The position numbers and the translations under genes are program-made. 57,352 nt of DNA from Actinomycetota bacterium (GTDB lineage Bacteria > Actinomycetota > CADDZG01 > JAHWKV01 > JAOPZY01), in assembly GCA_025963875.1 (NCBI GenBank), contig JAOPZY010000259.1:1-57352 (forward strand). Direction: 5' to 3'. Positions 42,864-51,366 of this stretch are shown piece by piece. The first letter of the stretch is position 1, and each line of letters starts with the position of its first letter. Below the pieces are notes generated by a model, which had not been told where the DNA came from, did no database searches, and worked only from the letters and a program-made list of their open reading frames with translations.

Positions 42864-43631
42864 GTGAAGCGCGCCCGGACCGTTCGTAGCCTCATGATCG
42901 CCGGCACGATGGGAGCGGTTGCGCTCCAGAGCGTCATCCCCGCCTCCGCAGCCAACGCCGGCGCCGAGTCGTGCTTCGTCTCGGCGATCAACGCCGCCCG
43001 CTCCTCGGCGGGCGTCGCGCCGGTCGGCGCCAACGGCGACCTCCTCGGGGTTGCCCGGGTCTGGTCAGGCACCATGGCGAGCGCCGGCCACATCTTCCAC
43101 AACCCCGCCATCGCGGACCTCGCCCCGTCCAACTGGGAGTCCCTCGGCGAGAACGTCGGCGTCGGCCCGACGTGTGCCAAAATCGCCCAGGCGTTCATGA
43201 ACTCGCCCGAGCACCGCAGGAACATCCTCGACCCGTCCTACTCATCGGTGGGCCTCGGCGTCGTCGACGCCCCCGGTGGCGTGATGTACGTCACGGAGGA
43301 CTTCATGGGCACCGGCGGCGCCCCTGCGCACGTCGCCCCCGCCCCCGCCCCGGTCAAGGCCGCCCCGGCCCCCGCCCCCGTCAAAGCACCCCCCGCCCCG
43401 GCCCCAGTAAAGGCCGCCCCCGCCCCAGCCTCCATCGCCGTCCCCAAGCCGGCCCCGCAGCCCACCCCAGCGCCGGCCCCCGCGCTTGTCGTGCCCACCG
43501 CCATGCCGATCGTGGACCGGACCCTCATCGTCCGGGGCGACCTGACCCCCCACGACGCCCCGGCCGCCGGCCTTCACGGGGGCGTCCTCGGTGGCGTCGT
43601 CAAGGCCCTCGGTGCCTTCTTCGCCAAGTAA
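42864..43631 (+). CDS. secreted CAP/SCP-domain protein 1
   Basis: This 255-residue exported protein starts at a GTG after AAGGAGG. A signal peptide (1-30; LMIAGTMGAVALQSVIPASAA) precedes a CAP domain (about 35-150): SCFVSAINAARSSAGVAPV, HIFHNPAIADL, WESLGENVGVG and SPEHRRNILDPSYSSVGLGV, which place the His-Glu-Glu-His cavity residues. Two Cys (about 36 and 98) may form a disulfide. The rest (about 155-255) is a Pro/Ala repeat (APAPAPVK several times) with a short hydrophobic end. CAP proteins are extracellular and bind lipids or wall ligands. Control by the upstream c-di-GMP riboswitch is the strongest regulatory clue. Confidence 0.9.
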   Translation: MKRARTVRSLMIAGTMGAVALQSVIPASAANAGAESCFVSAINAARSSAGVAPVGANGDLLGVARVWSGTMASAGHIFHNPAIADLAPSNWESLGENVGVGPTCAKIAQAFMNSPEHRRNILDPSYSSVGLGVVDAPGGVMYVTEDFMGTGGAPAHVAPAPAPVKAAPAPAPVKAPPAPAPVKAAPAPASIAVPKPAPQPTPAPAPALVVPTAMPIVDRTLIVRGDLTPHDAPAAGLHGGVLGGVVKALGAFFAK

Positions 43632-43814
43632 CCCATCTCCTCACTCTCCTTTGCAGCCGGGAGCTCTCGGCCGGGCGGCGGACTCCGCCTGCCCGGCCGT
43701 TTGCACGTGCCGCTGGGCGTCGCATCCCCCAACGGGGGTCCTCCTCCGGCCGCCGTTTTGATACCGGCGGGCCATGGAGCCCCCGGGTTGCAGTGCCGAT
43801 GTACTGGGTGAAGC

Positions 43815-43925
43815 ACCCGAGGGTCCTGATCCCAGGGCCTCTGCGAAAAAGGCAAACCCGGGGCGACCCGGGGACGCAAAGTCATGGACCTCCCGCCCAG
43901 CTCGCGGAAGGCTGCCAGACCGCCA
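43815..43925 (+). promoter_or_regulatory. c-di-GMP-I (GEMM) riboswitch upstream of CAP gene 2
   Basis: The leader repeats the first one: AAAAAGGCAAACC, hairpin CCCGGG-GCGA-CCCGGG with GNRA loop, GGACGCAAAG, then TCATGGACCTCCCGCC and a second helix. The loop differs (GCGA against GTGA) while both stay GNRA, a change that preserves structure. AAAGGAGG and the TTG start follow. An ATG inside this leader (43884) should not be taken as the gene start. Confidence 0.85.
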
Positions 43926-43937
43926 AAGGAGGCCAGC

Positions 43938-44762
43938 TTGAAGCACCCCCGGGCAGTCCGGAGCCTGATGATCGCCGGCACCATGGCGGCGGTTGCGCTG
44001 CACAACCTCCTCCCCGCCTCGGCATCCCCCGCCGACGAGGAGTCCTGCTTCGCCTCGGCCATCAACTCCGCCCGGACCGCGGCGGGCGTCGCCCCCCTCT
44101 CCATCCAGGGCGACCTGCTCCGGATCTCCCGGGTCTGGTCGCAGACCATGGCGACGGCGGGCCACATCTTCCACAACACCAACATCGTGAACCTCGTCCC
44201 GTCCAACTGGCAGACAGTCGGCGAGAACGTCGGCGTGGGCCCCACCTGCGACTCCATCGCCCAGGCATTCATGAACTCGCCGGAGCACAAGAAAAACATC
44301 CTCGACCCGGCGTTCACGACGGTGGGCGTCGGCGTGGTCGACTCCTCGGATGGCACCGTCTGGGTCACCGAGGACTTCATGGGGACGGGTGCCGCCCTCC
44401 CCGCCCCGGTCGTGGCAAGGCCGACGCCCCCCAAGGTCACCGTCCCGGAGCCAAAGGTGACGACCCCGGCCCCAAAAACCGTCCTGGTCGCTCCGTCCCC
44501 GCACCACACAGAGCCGGCACCCCCCGCAAAGCCCAGGCTGTCCGTCCCCGCCCTCGCCCCGTCGCCAAGCCACGTCACGGTCGTTGAGAAGCCCACCCCC
44601 CGGCCCTCGGCGACGCCGATCCCCCTCGCCACGCCGATCCTCGACCAGATCGTGACGATCCCCGGCGACAAGGTCCCCGGCGCCGCTCCCACCGCCGGCC
44701 CCGCCCATCCCAGCCGCGGCGTCTTCTCCGCCATCGGTTCCTTCTTCTCTCACCTCCTTTAG
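43938..44762 (+). CDS. secreted CAP/SCP-domain protein 2
   Basis: This 274-residue paralogue of the preceding gene starts at a TTG after AAAGGAGG and reads LKHPRAVRSLMIAGTMAAVA. The signal peptide covers 1-30. The CAP domain (about 32-150) has CFASAINSARTAAGVAPLS, HIFHNTNIVNL, WQTVGENVGVG and SPEHKKNILDPAFTTVGVGV. The C-terminal part (about 155-274) is Pro/Thr/Val-rich without the regular APAP repeats of protein 1, so the tails have diverged faster than the domain. The gene pair with its riboswitches is a tandem duplication. Confidence 0.9.
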   Translation: MKHPRAVRSLMIAGTMAAVALHNLLPASASPADEESCFASAINSARTAAGVAPLSIQGDLLRISRVWSQTMATAGHIFHNTNIVNLVPSNWQTVGENVGVGPTCDSIAQAFMNSPEHKKNILDPAFTTVGVGVVDSSDGTVWVTEDFMGTGAALPAPVVARPTPPKVTVPEPKVTTPAPKTVLVAPSPHHTEPAPPAKPRLSVPALAPSPSHVTVVEKPTPRPSATPIPLATPILDQIVTIPGDKVPGAAPTAGPAHPSRGVFSAIGSFFSHLL

Positions 44763-44870
44763 GTCCGGGATCCTCCCGTCTAGGTCCTGATCCTCCGTCC
44801 CCACGGGCCCCCCAAGCCCAGGGGGAGGCGAGGCGTGCGCTGCTCGGGCGTGGTGTGCTCAAATGCCGTC

Positions 44871-45674
44871 ATGCCCGAGCGGTGGCGCGTCGAGCCGGGG
44901 AAGCCGGTGAGGCTGGAGAGCATCGATCCCTCCTCGACGCCCGGGGCGCCGGGGGGCAAGGCCGAGACGGTGGCCACGCTGCCCGCCTTCCATGAGCGGC
45001 TCGCCGCCCTGCAGGAGCGCCTGTGGGCGGAGCACCGCCGGTCGCTGCTGGTGGTGCTCCAGGCCCTCGACGCCGGCGGCAAGGACGGCACCGTCCGCCA
45101 CGTCTTCCGGGGCGTCAACCCCCAGGGGACGACGGTCACGTCCTTCAAGGTGCCGGTGGGCGAGGAGGTGGAGCACGACTTCCTCTGGCGGGTCCACCGG
45201 GCGGCGCCCGCCACCGGCGAGATCGGTATCTTCAACCGCTCGCACTACGAGGACGTCCTTGCCGTCCGGGTGCTGGGCCTCGCGCCGGAGAAGGTGTGGA
45301 AGGCCCGCTACGACCTGATCAATGCCTTCGAGCAGACCCTCCACCATGGCGGGACCACCATCGTCAAGATCTACCTGCACATCTCCAAGGAGGAGCAGCG
45401 CCGCCGTCTGCAGGCCCGCCTCGACGACCCCGACAAGCGCTGGAAGTTCTCCGCCGCGGATCTCGAGGCCCTCCGGCACTGGGACGAGTACCGGGAGGCC
45501 TACGAGGATGCGCTCGTGAAGACCTCGACCGCGATCGCGCCCTGGTACGTCATCCCCGCCGACCGCAAGTGGTACCGCAACTGGGTCGTCAGCCGGATCC
45601 TCGTCAAGACCCTGCGCAGGATGGACCCCCGGTATCCCCAGCCGATGGAGCACCTCCCGGCCACGATCGAATAG
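44871..45674 (+). CDS. polyphosphate kinase 2 family protein
   Basis: PPK2 enzymes move phosphate between polyphosphate and nucleotides, mostly toward ADP/ATP or GTP. The 267-residue protein, started at MPERWRVEPGKPVRLES, has the Walker A loop ALDAGGKDGTVRHVF (about 67-81), lid region WRVHRAAPATGEIGIFNRSHY with the Walker B-type strand, and KEEQRRRLQARLDDPDKRWK. It ends with the WYVIPADRKWYRNWVVSRI block. One PPK2 domain is present (class I or III type). It follows the CAP pair on the same strand but has its own spacing of about 108 bases. Confidence 0.92.
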   Translation: MPERWRVEPGKPVRLESIDPSSTPGAPGGKAETVATLPAFHERLAALQERLWAEHRRSLLVVLQALDAGGKDGTVRHVFRGVNPQGTTVTSFKVPVGEEVEHDFLWRVHRAAPATGEIGIFNRSHYEDVLAVRVLGLAPEKVWKARYDLINAFEQTLHHGGTTIVKIYLHISKEEQRRRLQARLDDPDKRWKFSAADLEALRHWDEYREAYEDALVKTSTAIAPWYVIPADRKWYRNWVVSRILVKTLRRMDPRYPQPMEHLPATIE

Positions 45675-45798
45675 GGCGATCGTGTGCGCCCCGAACACTA
45701 CGCGACTGCGTGAGGGTGACCTCCCCGCAGCGGCGCTAGGGTAGGGGGCAGAGCGGCGAGGCGGTCCCGCCGCGCTCCAAAGTCAGCGGGAGGCGCCC

Positions 45799-47076
45799 AT
45801 GGTGGAGAAGTCGACGGTCGACAAGAAGCAGCCGGAGCTCTACCCCAAGCTGAAGCGGGTCGACCCCAGGATCCTGAAGCGCGCGAGCCGGATGACCCCC
45901 GATGTCGAGGCCGCCGACCGGGCCCGCCTGGACGCGCTGGCAGAGGTCGGACCGGGCCAGGCAGTCCTCAGCATCTACGTCAACCTCGACCCCAGCCAGT
46001 TCCCCACGCCCCACCAACGCCAGTCGGAGGTCGTCTCCCTCGCGGACCAGGCGGCGAACCGGGTCGAGGAGGTGGAGGACGAGCACGACCGCAAGGAGCT
46101 CCGCAAGGACGTCCAGAAGGTCCGGTCGTGGCTGCTCGAGCACTCCGAGTGGGACGACGGCGCCCGGGGCGTCGCCATCTTCGTCTCCAACCGCCGGGAC
46201 CTCTTCGAGATCCTGAAGCTGGCCGTGCCGGTGGCGTCGCTCGTCGCCGTCGAGGAGACCCCCTACGTCGAGCCCCTGACCGCGCTGGCCCCCCGCCCGG
46301 CTGTCTGCGTGGCGCTCATCGACCGGGCGAGGACGAGGATCTTCTGCGGGGACGAGGACGGGCTGGAGGAGGTCATCCACGAGCGGGACGACGACGTCCC
46401 GGGCCGCCACGACCAGGGCGGCTGGTCACAGGGCCGCTACCAGCACCACGTCGAGGACCACGTCGACCGCCACCTCAACGACGTCGCCGCCGAGCTCCTC
46501 GAGCTCTACAAGGAGGGTCGGGTCGAGCGCCTGGTGATCGGGTCCACCGAGGAGATGCTGCCGAGGATCCTCGACCACCTCCACGCCTATCTCCGGGAGC
46601 GCTTCGCCGGGCGGATCGACGTCGACGTCAACACCGCCAACGCGGACGAGGTACGGCACCTGGTCGCCCCCATCCTGGAGGAGGAGGACCGGCGGAGGGA
46701 GGCCGAGCTCTTCGAGCGCCTCCGCCGCGAGCTGGCGGTCGGGGGCAGGGCCGCCTACGGTCTCGAGGGCACCCTGGCGGCGTTGAACGAGGCAAGGGTG
46801 GAGGTGCTGTTTGCCAAGCCGGACCTGGTGGAGCCCGGTGTCTTCTGCCCCAAGTGCGGATGGCTCGGCGTACCGCCCCAGCCCGGGGGCAGAAATCCTC
46901 TCGCTGAGGCCGCCGGTCCGGAGTGCCCGTTGGATGGGGAAGCGCTCGAGCACACGGACAACATCGTGGAGAAGGCCGTGGAGCGGGCGATCCAGCTGTC
47001 GGCGGAGGTCTGGATGCCCAGGTTCCAGGACGACCTCGACCGGCTCGGCGGTATCGCAGCACTTCTGCGCTTCTAG
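45799..47076 (+). CDS. baeRF-type (bacterial eRF1-like / Vms1-related) protein
   Basis: The 425-residue cytosolic protein has an N-terminal domain (about 40-150; GQAVLSIYVNLDPSQFPTPH). An RNase H-like eRF1 middle domain (about 160-250) contains the loop HDQGGWSQGRYQHHVEDHVD, and an L7Ae/Pelota-like third domain (about 250-350) holds VERLVIGSTEEMLPRILDHL. The GGxSQ loop sits where eRF1 has its GGQ peptide-release motif. A late zinc knuckle (CPKCGWLG and CPLDGE, about 352-380) is also present. Such proteins are proposed to rescue stalled ribosomes by hydrolysing peptidyl-tRNA. The start MVEKSTVDKKQPE has AGCGGGAGG upstream. Confidence 0.85.
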   Translation: MVEKSTVDKKQPELYPKLKRVDPRILKRASRMTPDVEAADRARLDALAEVGPGQAVLSIYVNLDPSQFPTPHQRQSEVVSLADQAANRVEEVEDEHDRKELRKDVQKVRSWLLEHSEWDDGARGVAIFVSNRRDLFEILKLAVPVASLVAVEETPYVEPLTALAPRPAVCVALIDRARTRIFCGDEDGLEEVIHERDDDVPGRHDQGGWSQGRYQHHVEDHVDRHLNDVAAELLELYKEGRVERLVIGSTEEMLPRILDHLHAYLRERFAGRIDVDVNTANADEVRHLVAPILEEEDRRREAELFERLRRELAVGGRAAYGLEGTLAALNEARVEVLFAKPDLVEPGVFCPKCGWLGVPPQPGGRNPLAEAAGPECPLDGEALEHTDNIVEKAVERAIQLSAEVWMPRFQDDLDRLGGIAALLRF

Positions 47077-47168
47077 ATAGGCGGTTGTGCTTCTAGACAA
47101 ATAGTCAAATCGGTGCAGATCTAGGCACCCGGATCGACATCGCGGCTCAGGTTGATCAATATTGCCCG

Positions 47169-48353
47169 GTGCTTCGTAACAGGTCACTGCGGCTCTGGCG
47201 CGCTGCCATCGTCGGTTCCACTCTGTTGCTGGTACTCACCGTCGGGTTCGTCGTCGCCTCCAGCGCCCTGAAGCTCCCCGCCAAGGCGAGCGCCCCGACC
47301 GCCGCGAGGAAGCAGGCGGTCGCAACGGCAGCGCTCGCAGCTGCCAACTCGGCGGCGGCGTTCACCCCGCCTCCACCTGCTCCGCCGCCACAACCTCTGC
47401 CCCCACCGCCCCCACCACCGCCGGCTCCCCGGACGACGGCTGCCGGCACGGTGTGGCTCTGCCGGCCCGGCCTGGCCGACAACCCGTGCACCCCGGACCT
47501 CAACGCGACCGCGGTGGCCGCCAACGGAACCAGGACGCCCTTCAGCATCCACCCCGACGACGGCTCGAGGTTCGACTGCTTCTACGCCTACCCGACCGTC
47601 AGCCTGCAGGGCGGCGACAACGCCAACCTGGCCGTCGAGCAGCCGGAGATCAACATCGCCATCGAGCAGGCCGCCCGCTTCTCCCAGGTCTGCCACGTGT
47701 GGGCACCGATCTACCGCCAGCGCCCGAAGGTCGGGGTCTCCTCCGACGTCAACGCCGCCGCCGACGTGGCCTACGAGAGCCTGCTGTCGGCCTGGAAGGA
47801 CTACATGGCGAACTTCAACCACGGCAGGCCCATCGTCATCGTCGGCCACTCCCAGGGGGCGATCATGCTCCAGCGCCTCATCGAGACGCAGATCGACCGG
47901 AACCCCGCGCTGCGCAGACAGGTGGTCTCGGCGATCCTTCCCGGCAGCAATACCGGCGGCTTCGCCAACCTGCCCGCGTGCCGGTCGCAGAAGCAGACCG
48001 GCTGCACCATCGCCTATTCGTCCTACTACGAGCAGCCGCCGGACGACGCCATCTTCGGCCGGCTCGGTGGGATGTGCACCAACCCCGCCAACCTGGGCGG
48101 CGGAGCGGGGACCCTCGACCCCTTCCTGCGCGTCAACAACGCCTGGGTGACCTACCCCGGCCTCTACTCGGCCAGCTGCGTGAGCGCCGGTGGCGCCACC
48201 TGGCTCCAGGTCAACGCCGCCCCCGGCGACCCCCGGCCGCGCATGGCCGAGGCCCTCGGGCCCGCCTGGGGCCTGCACGAGCACGGGGACATCGACCTGG
48301 CGTTGGGCAACCTCATCCAGGACGTCGCCACCGAGGAGTCGGCGTTCCCCTGA
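47169..48353 (+). CDS. DUF3089 alpha/beta hydrolase, membrane-anchored or secreted
   Basis: The 394-residue protein starts at a GTG. A TM or signal anchor (about 13-33; AIVGSTLLLVLTVGFVVASS) precedes an Ala- and Pro-rich linker (about 40-90, a run of proline), so the enzyme domain is outside the cell. The DUF3089 domain (about 95-385) shows TVWLCRPGLADNPCTPDL, DCFYAYPTVS, the nucleophile elbow IVIVGHSQGAIML and a late HEHGDIDLALGNL with the likely catalytic His. Six or more Cys may form disulfides. It is lipase or esterase-like; substrate unknown. Confidence 0.88.
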   Translation: MLRNRSLRLWRAAIVGSTLLLVLTVGFVVASSALKLPAKASAPTAARKQAVATAALAAANSAAAFTPPPPAPPPQPLPPPPPPPPAPRTTAAGTVWLCRPGLADNPCTPDLNATAVAANGTRTPFSIHPDDGSRFDCFYAYPTVSLQGGDNANLAVEQPEINIAIEQAARFSQVCHVWAPIYRQRPKVGVSSDVNAAADVAYESLLSAWKDYMANFNHGRPIVIVGHSQGAIMLQRLIETQIDRNPALRRQVVSAILPGSNTGGFANLPACRSQKQTGCTIAYSSYYEQPPDDAIFGRLGGMCTNPANLGGGAGTLDPFLRVNNAWVTYPGLYSASCVSAGGATWLQVNAAPGDPRPRMAEALGPAWGLHEHGDIDLALGNLIQDVATEESAFP

Positions 48354-48367
48354 GCCTCAGTGGTGCC

Positions 48368-48778
48368 TCAGTGGTGGTGGACCGGCGCCTCGCTGTCCCG
48401 GATGTCGACGATGCACCCCCCGGCGATCCGGAACAGTTGGTAGTTCCTGCTCGTCCCGCCGCCGGGCCGGGTCACGTCGAGGGTGAGCACGACGCTGTCC
48501 GGCTCGACCGCTGCCTCGACGACGCTCGCCCGGAACCCCCGGGCATGCAGGCCGCCGTATCAGGCCAGGACGTCGTCCCGGCTGTGGCAGGTCTGCGGGG
48601 TGTCCTCCTCGCCGCCCCAGCGCACGTCCGGGGCGAGGAGGTTGCCCAGGCTCTCGAGGTCCCGGGCCTCCAGGGCGCTCGTCAGGCGCCGTGCGATGGC
48701 CTGCGCGCCCTGCTGTCCTCGCCCATGCGGCACCTCCCGAGCCCCATTGTCCCCCATCGCGCCCCGTCCCAGGCGCAA
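48368..48778 (-). pseudogene. NTF2/SnoaL-like gene interrupted by an in-frame TGA
   Basis: A 136-codon frame encodes an NTF2-like protein (QAIARRLTSALEARDLESLG, then LLAPDVRWGGEEDT, then NYQLFRIAGGCIVDIRDSEA). A single TGA at 48560-48562 splits it after SRDDVLA. The codon stands where a Trp is common in such proteins (VLAWY), so TGG to TGA is the likely change. No extra frameshift is present, and the second half is well preserved. Either a recent nonsense mutation or a sequence error. No recoding element is apparent. The start is uncertain. Confidence 0.65.
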
Positions 48779-48780
48779 CG

Positions 48781-49062
48781 TCAGGGAGGCCGTCGCCGGG
48801 TGCGCCGGCGTGGCTGCTCCTCGGCGACGAAGACCTCCCGCACATAGCCCTCCTCCAGCAGTTCGTCGGCACCGGCGTCGGCCACCATGCCCGCGGTGAC
48901 GATGCGCCGTTCCTCGCTGCCTTTGATCACCAGCAGCACGTCGGGCGACTCCCGGCAGATGGCGCGGCAGCGGGCGCAGTCACAGACCCACATGCCCCAA
49001 CACAGACGCCCGGTTTCGTGCGCCAGCCCGTAGTCGGGCAGCTCCTCCTCGTTGCTCTCCAT
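48781..49062 (-). CDS. small Cys-rich protein of unknown function
   Basis: This 93-residue protein starts at MESNEEELPDYGLAHETG with GGAGGGC upstream. It has a compact cysteine cluster, CWGMWVCDCARCRAIC (about 20-35), which could bind a metal or Fe-S centre. An alpha/beta stretch (VLLVIKGSEERRIVTAGMVA) and an Arg-rich C-terminus follow. No family is recognised. It ends next to the NTF2-like pseudogene on the same strand. Confidence 0.5.
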   Translation of the reverse strand: MESNEEELPDYGLAHETGRLCWGMWVCDCARCRAICRESPDVLLVIKGSEERRIVTAGMVADAGADELLEEGYVREVFVAEEQPRRRTRRRPP

Positions 49063-49303
49063 CGGCCGCCCTCCACTCACCTTGGGGACCATGATAGCGA
49101 TGGGTACCGACAAAAAAGAGCCTAAAATTGCGTATCGCAACATTATCGTGCGCTAAGAGGCGTCCTTTGGCTCCTCGCTATTTCCTGAGGGTGACGGCCA
49201 GGTTGAGCTTGCCGGCGATGAGGTAGGTCATGATTGGGACGCTGGCTCGAGTGCGCTGCGAGGAGGATATGAGGGCCACGTTTCTGGCGAACGTCGTCGA
49301 AGG

Positions 49304-50079
49304 GTGGGCGCCATTACCGACTGGGCACAGCTCGATCCCAAGCCCCTGCGAGCACTGGCGGAGTGGCTGGCTCCGGATTCCGCCGAGACCGCCGGGGACC
49401 TGTGGCAGGTGTTGCTGACGAGGCGCCCTTGCGGGACTCGGTCGCCATGGGAGCAGCGTCACTGCTGACGAAGCACCACGGCCAGGGGCAAGGGGGCGCT
49501 CTCGTCACGCCCCTGCTGTTGTGCACCTGCCGGCGGTCGGAGCTCTGCACGGGTGCCCTCATCAAGGACGTCGTCGATGAAGGCGTGCTCTCCAAAGAGG
49601 ACCGCGACCGCCTCGCGGCGGCTGTTCCTCTCGGGTGACACCATTCGGTTTCGCAAGTTGACGGGCCGGGGAACCACGCAGCTCCGAGTGCATGCCCCAT
49701 TGCATCGATGGCGGCTGGCCACCTCCTCGGCCGGGGGTCAGAGGGCTTCTCCTCCCTAATCGATCGGGCTCGTTCGTCGAAGGCTGCTAAGGCTGCTGCG
49801 ATGGTCAATGGCATGCTGGACTCGATCGCCGCTCTGGACCCTGGCGAGGCCGCGGCCCTGCTCGACCTCGGACGCGTATGGCCGCTTGGGTCCGTCCGGC
49901 GTCATGCGCTCGAGATCCTTGCGGCGCAAGGCGATGTCCATGAAGCGGCCCGGCTGGCGGCCAGCGATCCCGACGCCAAGGTGCGGCACTGGAGGCCGCG
50001 GGGCCGTACCTCGCCTGCCACCGATCCCGTGAAGGATGAGGGCCTCCAGGACAGCCTGTTCGACGGCGGGCTTGGGTGA
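49304..50079 (+). pseudogene. decayed HEAT-like repeat protein gene
   Basis: Several coding-looking pieces follow one another in different frames: ITDWAQLDPKPLRALAEWLA (from 49304), then LLCTCRRSELCTGALIKDVV (to 49638), then DTIRFRKLTGRGTTQLRVH, then a longer piece with HEAT-like helices (SVRRHALEILAAQGDVHEAA) ending SLFDGGLG at 50079. At least three frame changes are needed to join them. No identity beyond the repeat-like helices can be given. Confidence 0.5.
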
Positions 50080-50122
50080 GCCGTAGGCCGTCGACGGACC
50101 GTTCGGGTGGACGGCTTCCGTC

Positions 50123-51037
50123 TCACCTGACGCCCACCTCCGTCATAACTGACTGGAACTCGGGGCTGAAACGAAACTCGACCCCGCTACCGCCGCAGAC
50201 CGCCACCTCCTGGAAGCGATCCTGTTTCACCCAGTACACGTTCGGTGACAATGGCCCCGGCGCCGATACGGTTCCCTTCCAGGCGAACGTGGCCAGGTTG
50301 ATGAGGGTTGGAAGCACCGAGTCATCACGGATGACGTGCACCCCAACTTCGTGCCGGTTCGGGATGGCGGCAAGGACTCCGTGCGGCATGCCGGCATCGG
50401 GGTGGAGCACATCGACAAGCCGGTCCAGGGTGAGGATCCGGCTGGAGGTGTAGGACGAATTGCCCCTCAGCACCAGGAACCGGCCACCCTCCGGTGATTC
50501 CATGAGCTCCCGGTGCTCCACGGGGAGGATGCGCAGGTTGCCGAGGCCCGCCTCCCGCAGCACGTCGACGCCCCCGAAGCGCTCCACGTCTTCTTTCCGG
50601 AACCAGAAAGACATCCGGCGCCGGTGCAGGGCTATCAGCTCAACGATGCCGGGGGCGACCTCCCGGGCGTAGGGATACCAGCTCGGATCGGGAAGGCTGT
50701 CGGCCGCAAAGAGCCGGAGGTACGTGTGACGGAGAACCTCCTTGCGGGACATCCCCTTGAAGAAGTCCTGCGTGGGGTCGATGCGCCCCAGCCGGGCATG
50801 GTCCTCGATGATCCGGGGCCACATCCGCTGGGGATGCTTGTGGCAGTCGGCAGCGAGATTCCAGAACCCGATCATGCAACCGTTGTCGCCCTCGGCGTGG
50901 TCCGGGAACATCGTGATCTCACGCCCCTGCCTCGCCCACGCGTCCTTGACGAGATCCCGGAAAAGTGTCGCCTCCGTCACCGACAGGAATGGGAGGGCCT
51001 CGTCGTACCCCTCGGGTTGATACTGCTGTTTCGCCAT
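50123..51037 (-). CDS. hypothetical protein, weak resemblance to DUF1444
   Basis: The 304-residue protein starts MAKQQYQPEGYDEALPFLSV after AAAGGAAGG. It is cytosolic, alpha/beta, with no TM. Notable stretches are VLRGNSSYTSSRILTLDRLV, then DAGMPHGVLAAIPNRHEVGV, and an N-terminal FPDHAEGDNGCMIGFWNLA. The AIPNR and VHVIRD region recalls DUF1444 (YtpQ), whose function is unknown; I hold this weakly. It is divergent from the thioesterase gene and flanked by decayed genes, but its frame is clean, so it is probably functional. Confidence 0.6.
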   Translation of the reverse strand: MAKQQYQPEGYDEALPFLSVTEATLFRDLVKDAWARQGREITMFPDHAEGDNGCMIGFWNLAADCHKHPQRMWPRIIEDHARLGRIDPTQDFFKGMSRKEVLRHTYLRLFAADSLPDPSWYPYAREVAPGIVELIALHRRRMSFWFRKEDVERFGGVDVLREAGLGNLRILPVEHRELMESPEGGRFLVLRGNSSYTSSRILTLDRLVDVLHPDAGMPHGVLAAIPNRHEVGVHVIRDDSVLPTLINLATFAWKGTVSAPGPLSPNVYWVKQDRFQEVAVCGGSGVEFRFSPEFQSVMTEVGVR

Positions 51038-51366
51038 GGCCTTCCTTTCATGAGAACGATGTGTAACACTCTAAAACATATCTTTAGAGTCCACAAGAGG
51101 CTGGGACGACCAACTGGGGTTAGGGAGGTGTGACGCTGTGCGATCGGTTCGGGCTGGCTCAGGTCCGGGCGAGGCACCCTTGCGTAGACACCCGAGCGGT
51201 TCCGGACATGCCGCTGCCAATCGACGCCAGATGGTCAGTTCCGGGCCCTCGGCGGAGTGGGGGCGTGGTGGGCGGCGACTGCTTGCTCTATCCGCGACCG
51301 CGGTCAAGGGCGGTCCGTGGAGCCGGAGGGCGACCTGGGACAGACTCACGGCATCATGGGGGGGAG
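51038..51366. other. intergenic region between divergent genes
   Basis: These 329 bases separate the unknown minus-strand gene from the thioesterase. An AT-richer patch (51058-51090) could hold the minus-strand promoter. The right part is open in one plus frame but has no coding character, and I see no repeat or RNA motif. Confidence 0.4.

Noticed and set aside
43884-43937. ATG inside the second riboswitch as the start of CAP gene 2
   Set aside because: It lies in the aptamer; the TTG at 43938 has AAAGGAGG upstream and matches the paralogue's N-terminus.
49178-49462. 94-codon minus-strand frame ending NLAVTLRK
   Set aside because: Hydrophobic end is suggestive, but no family, no good start, and it overlaps the decayed plus-strand gene.
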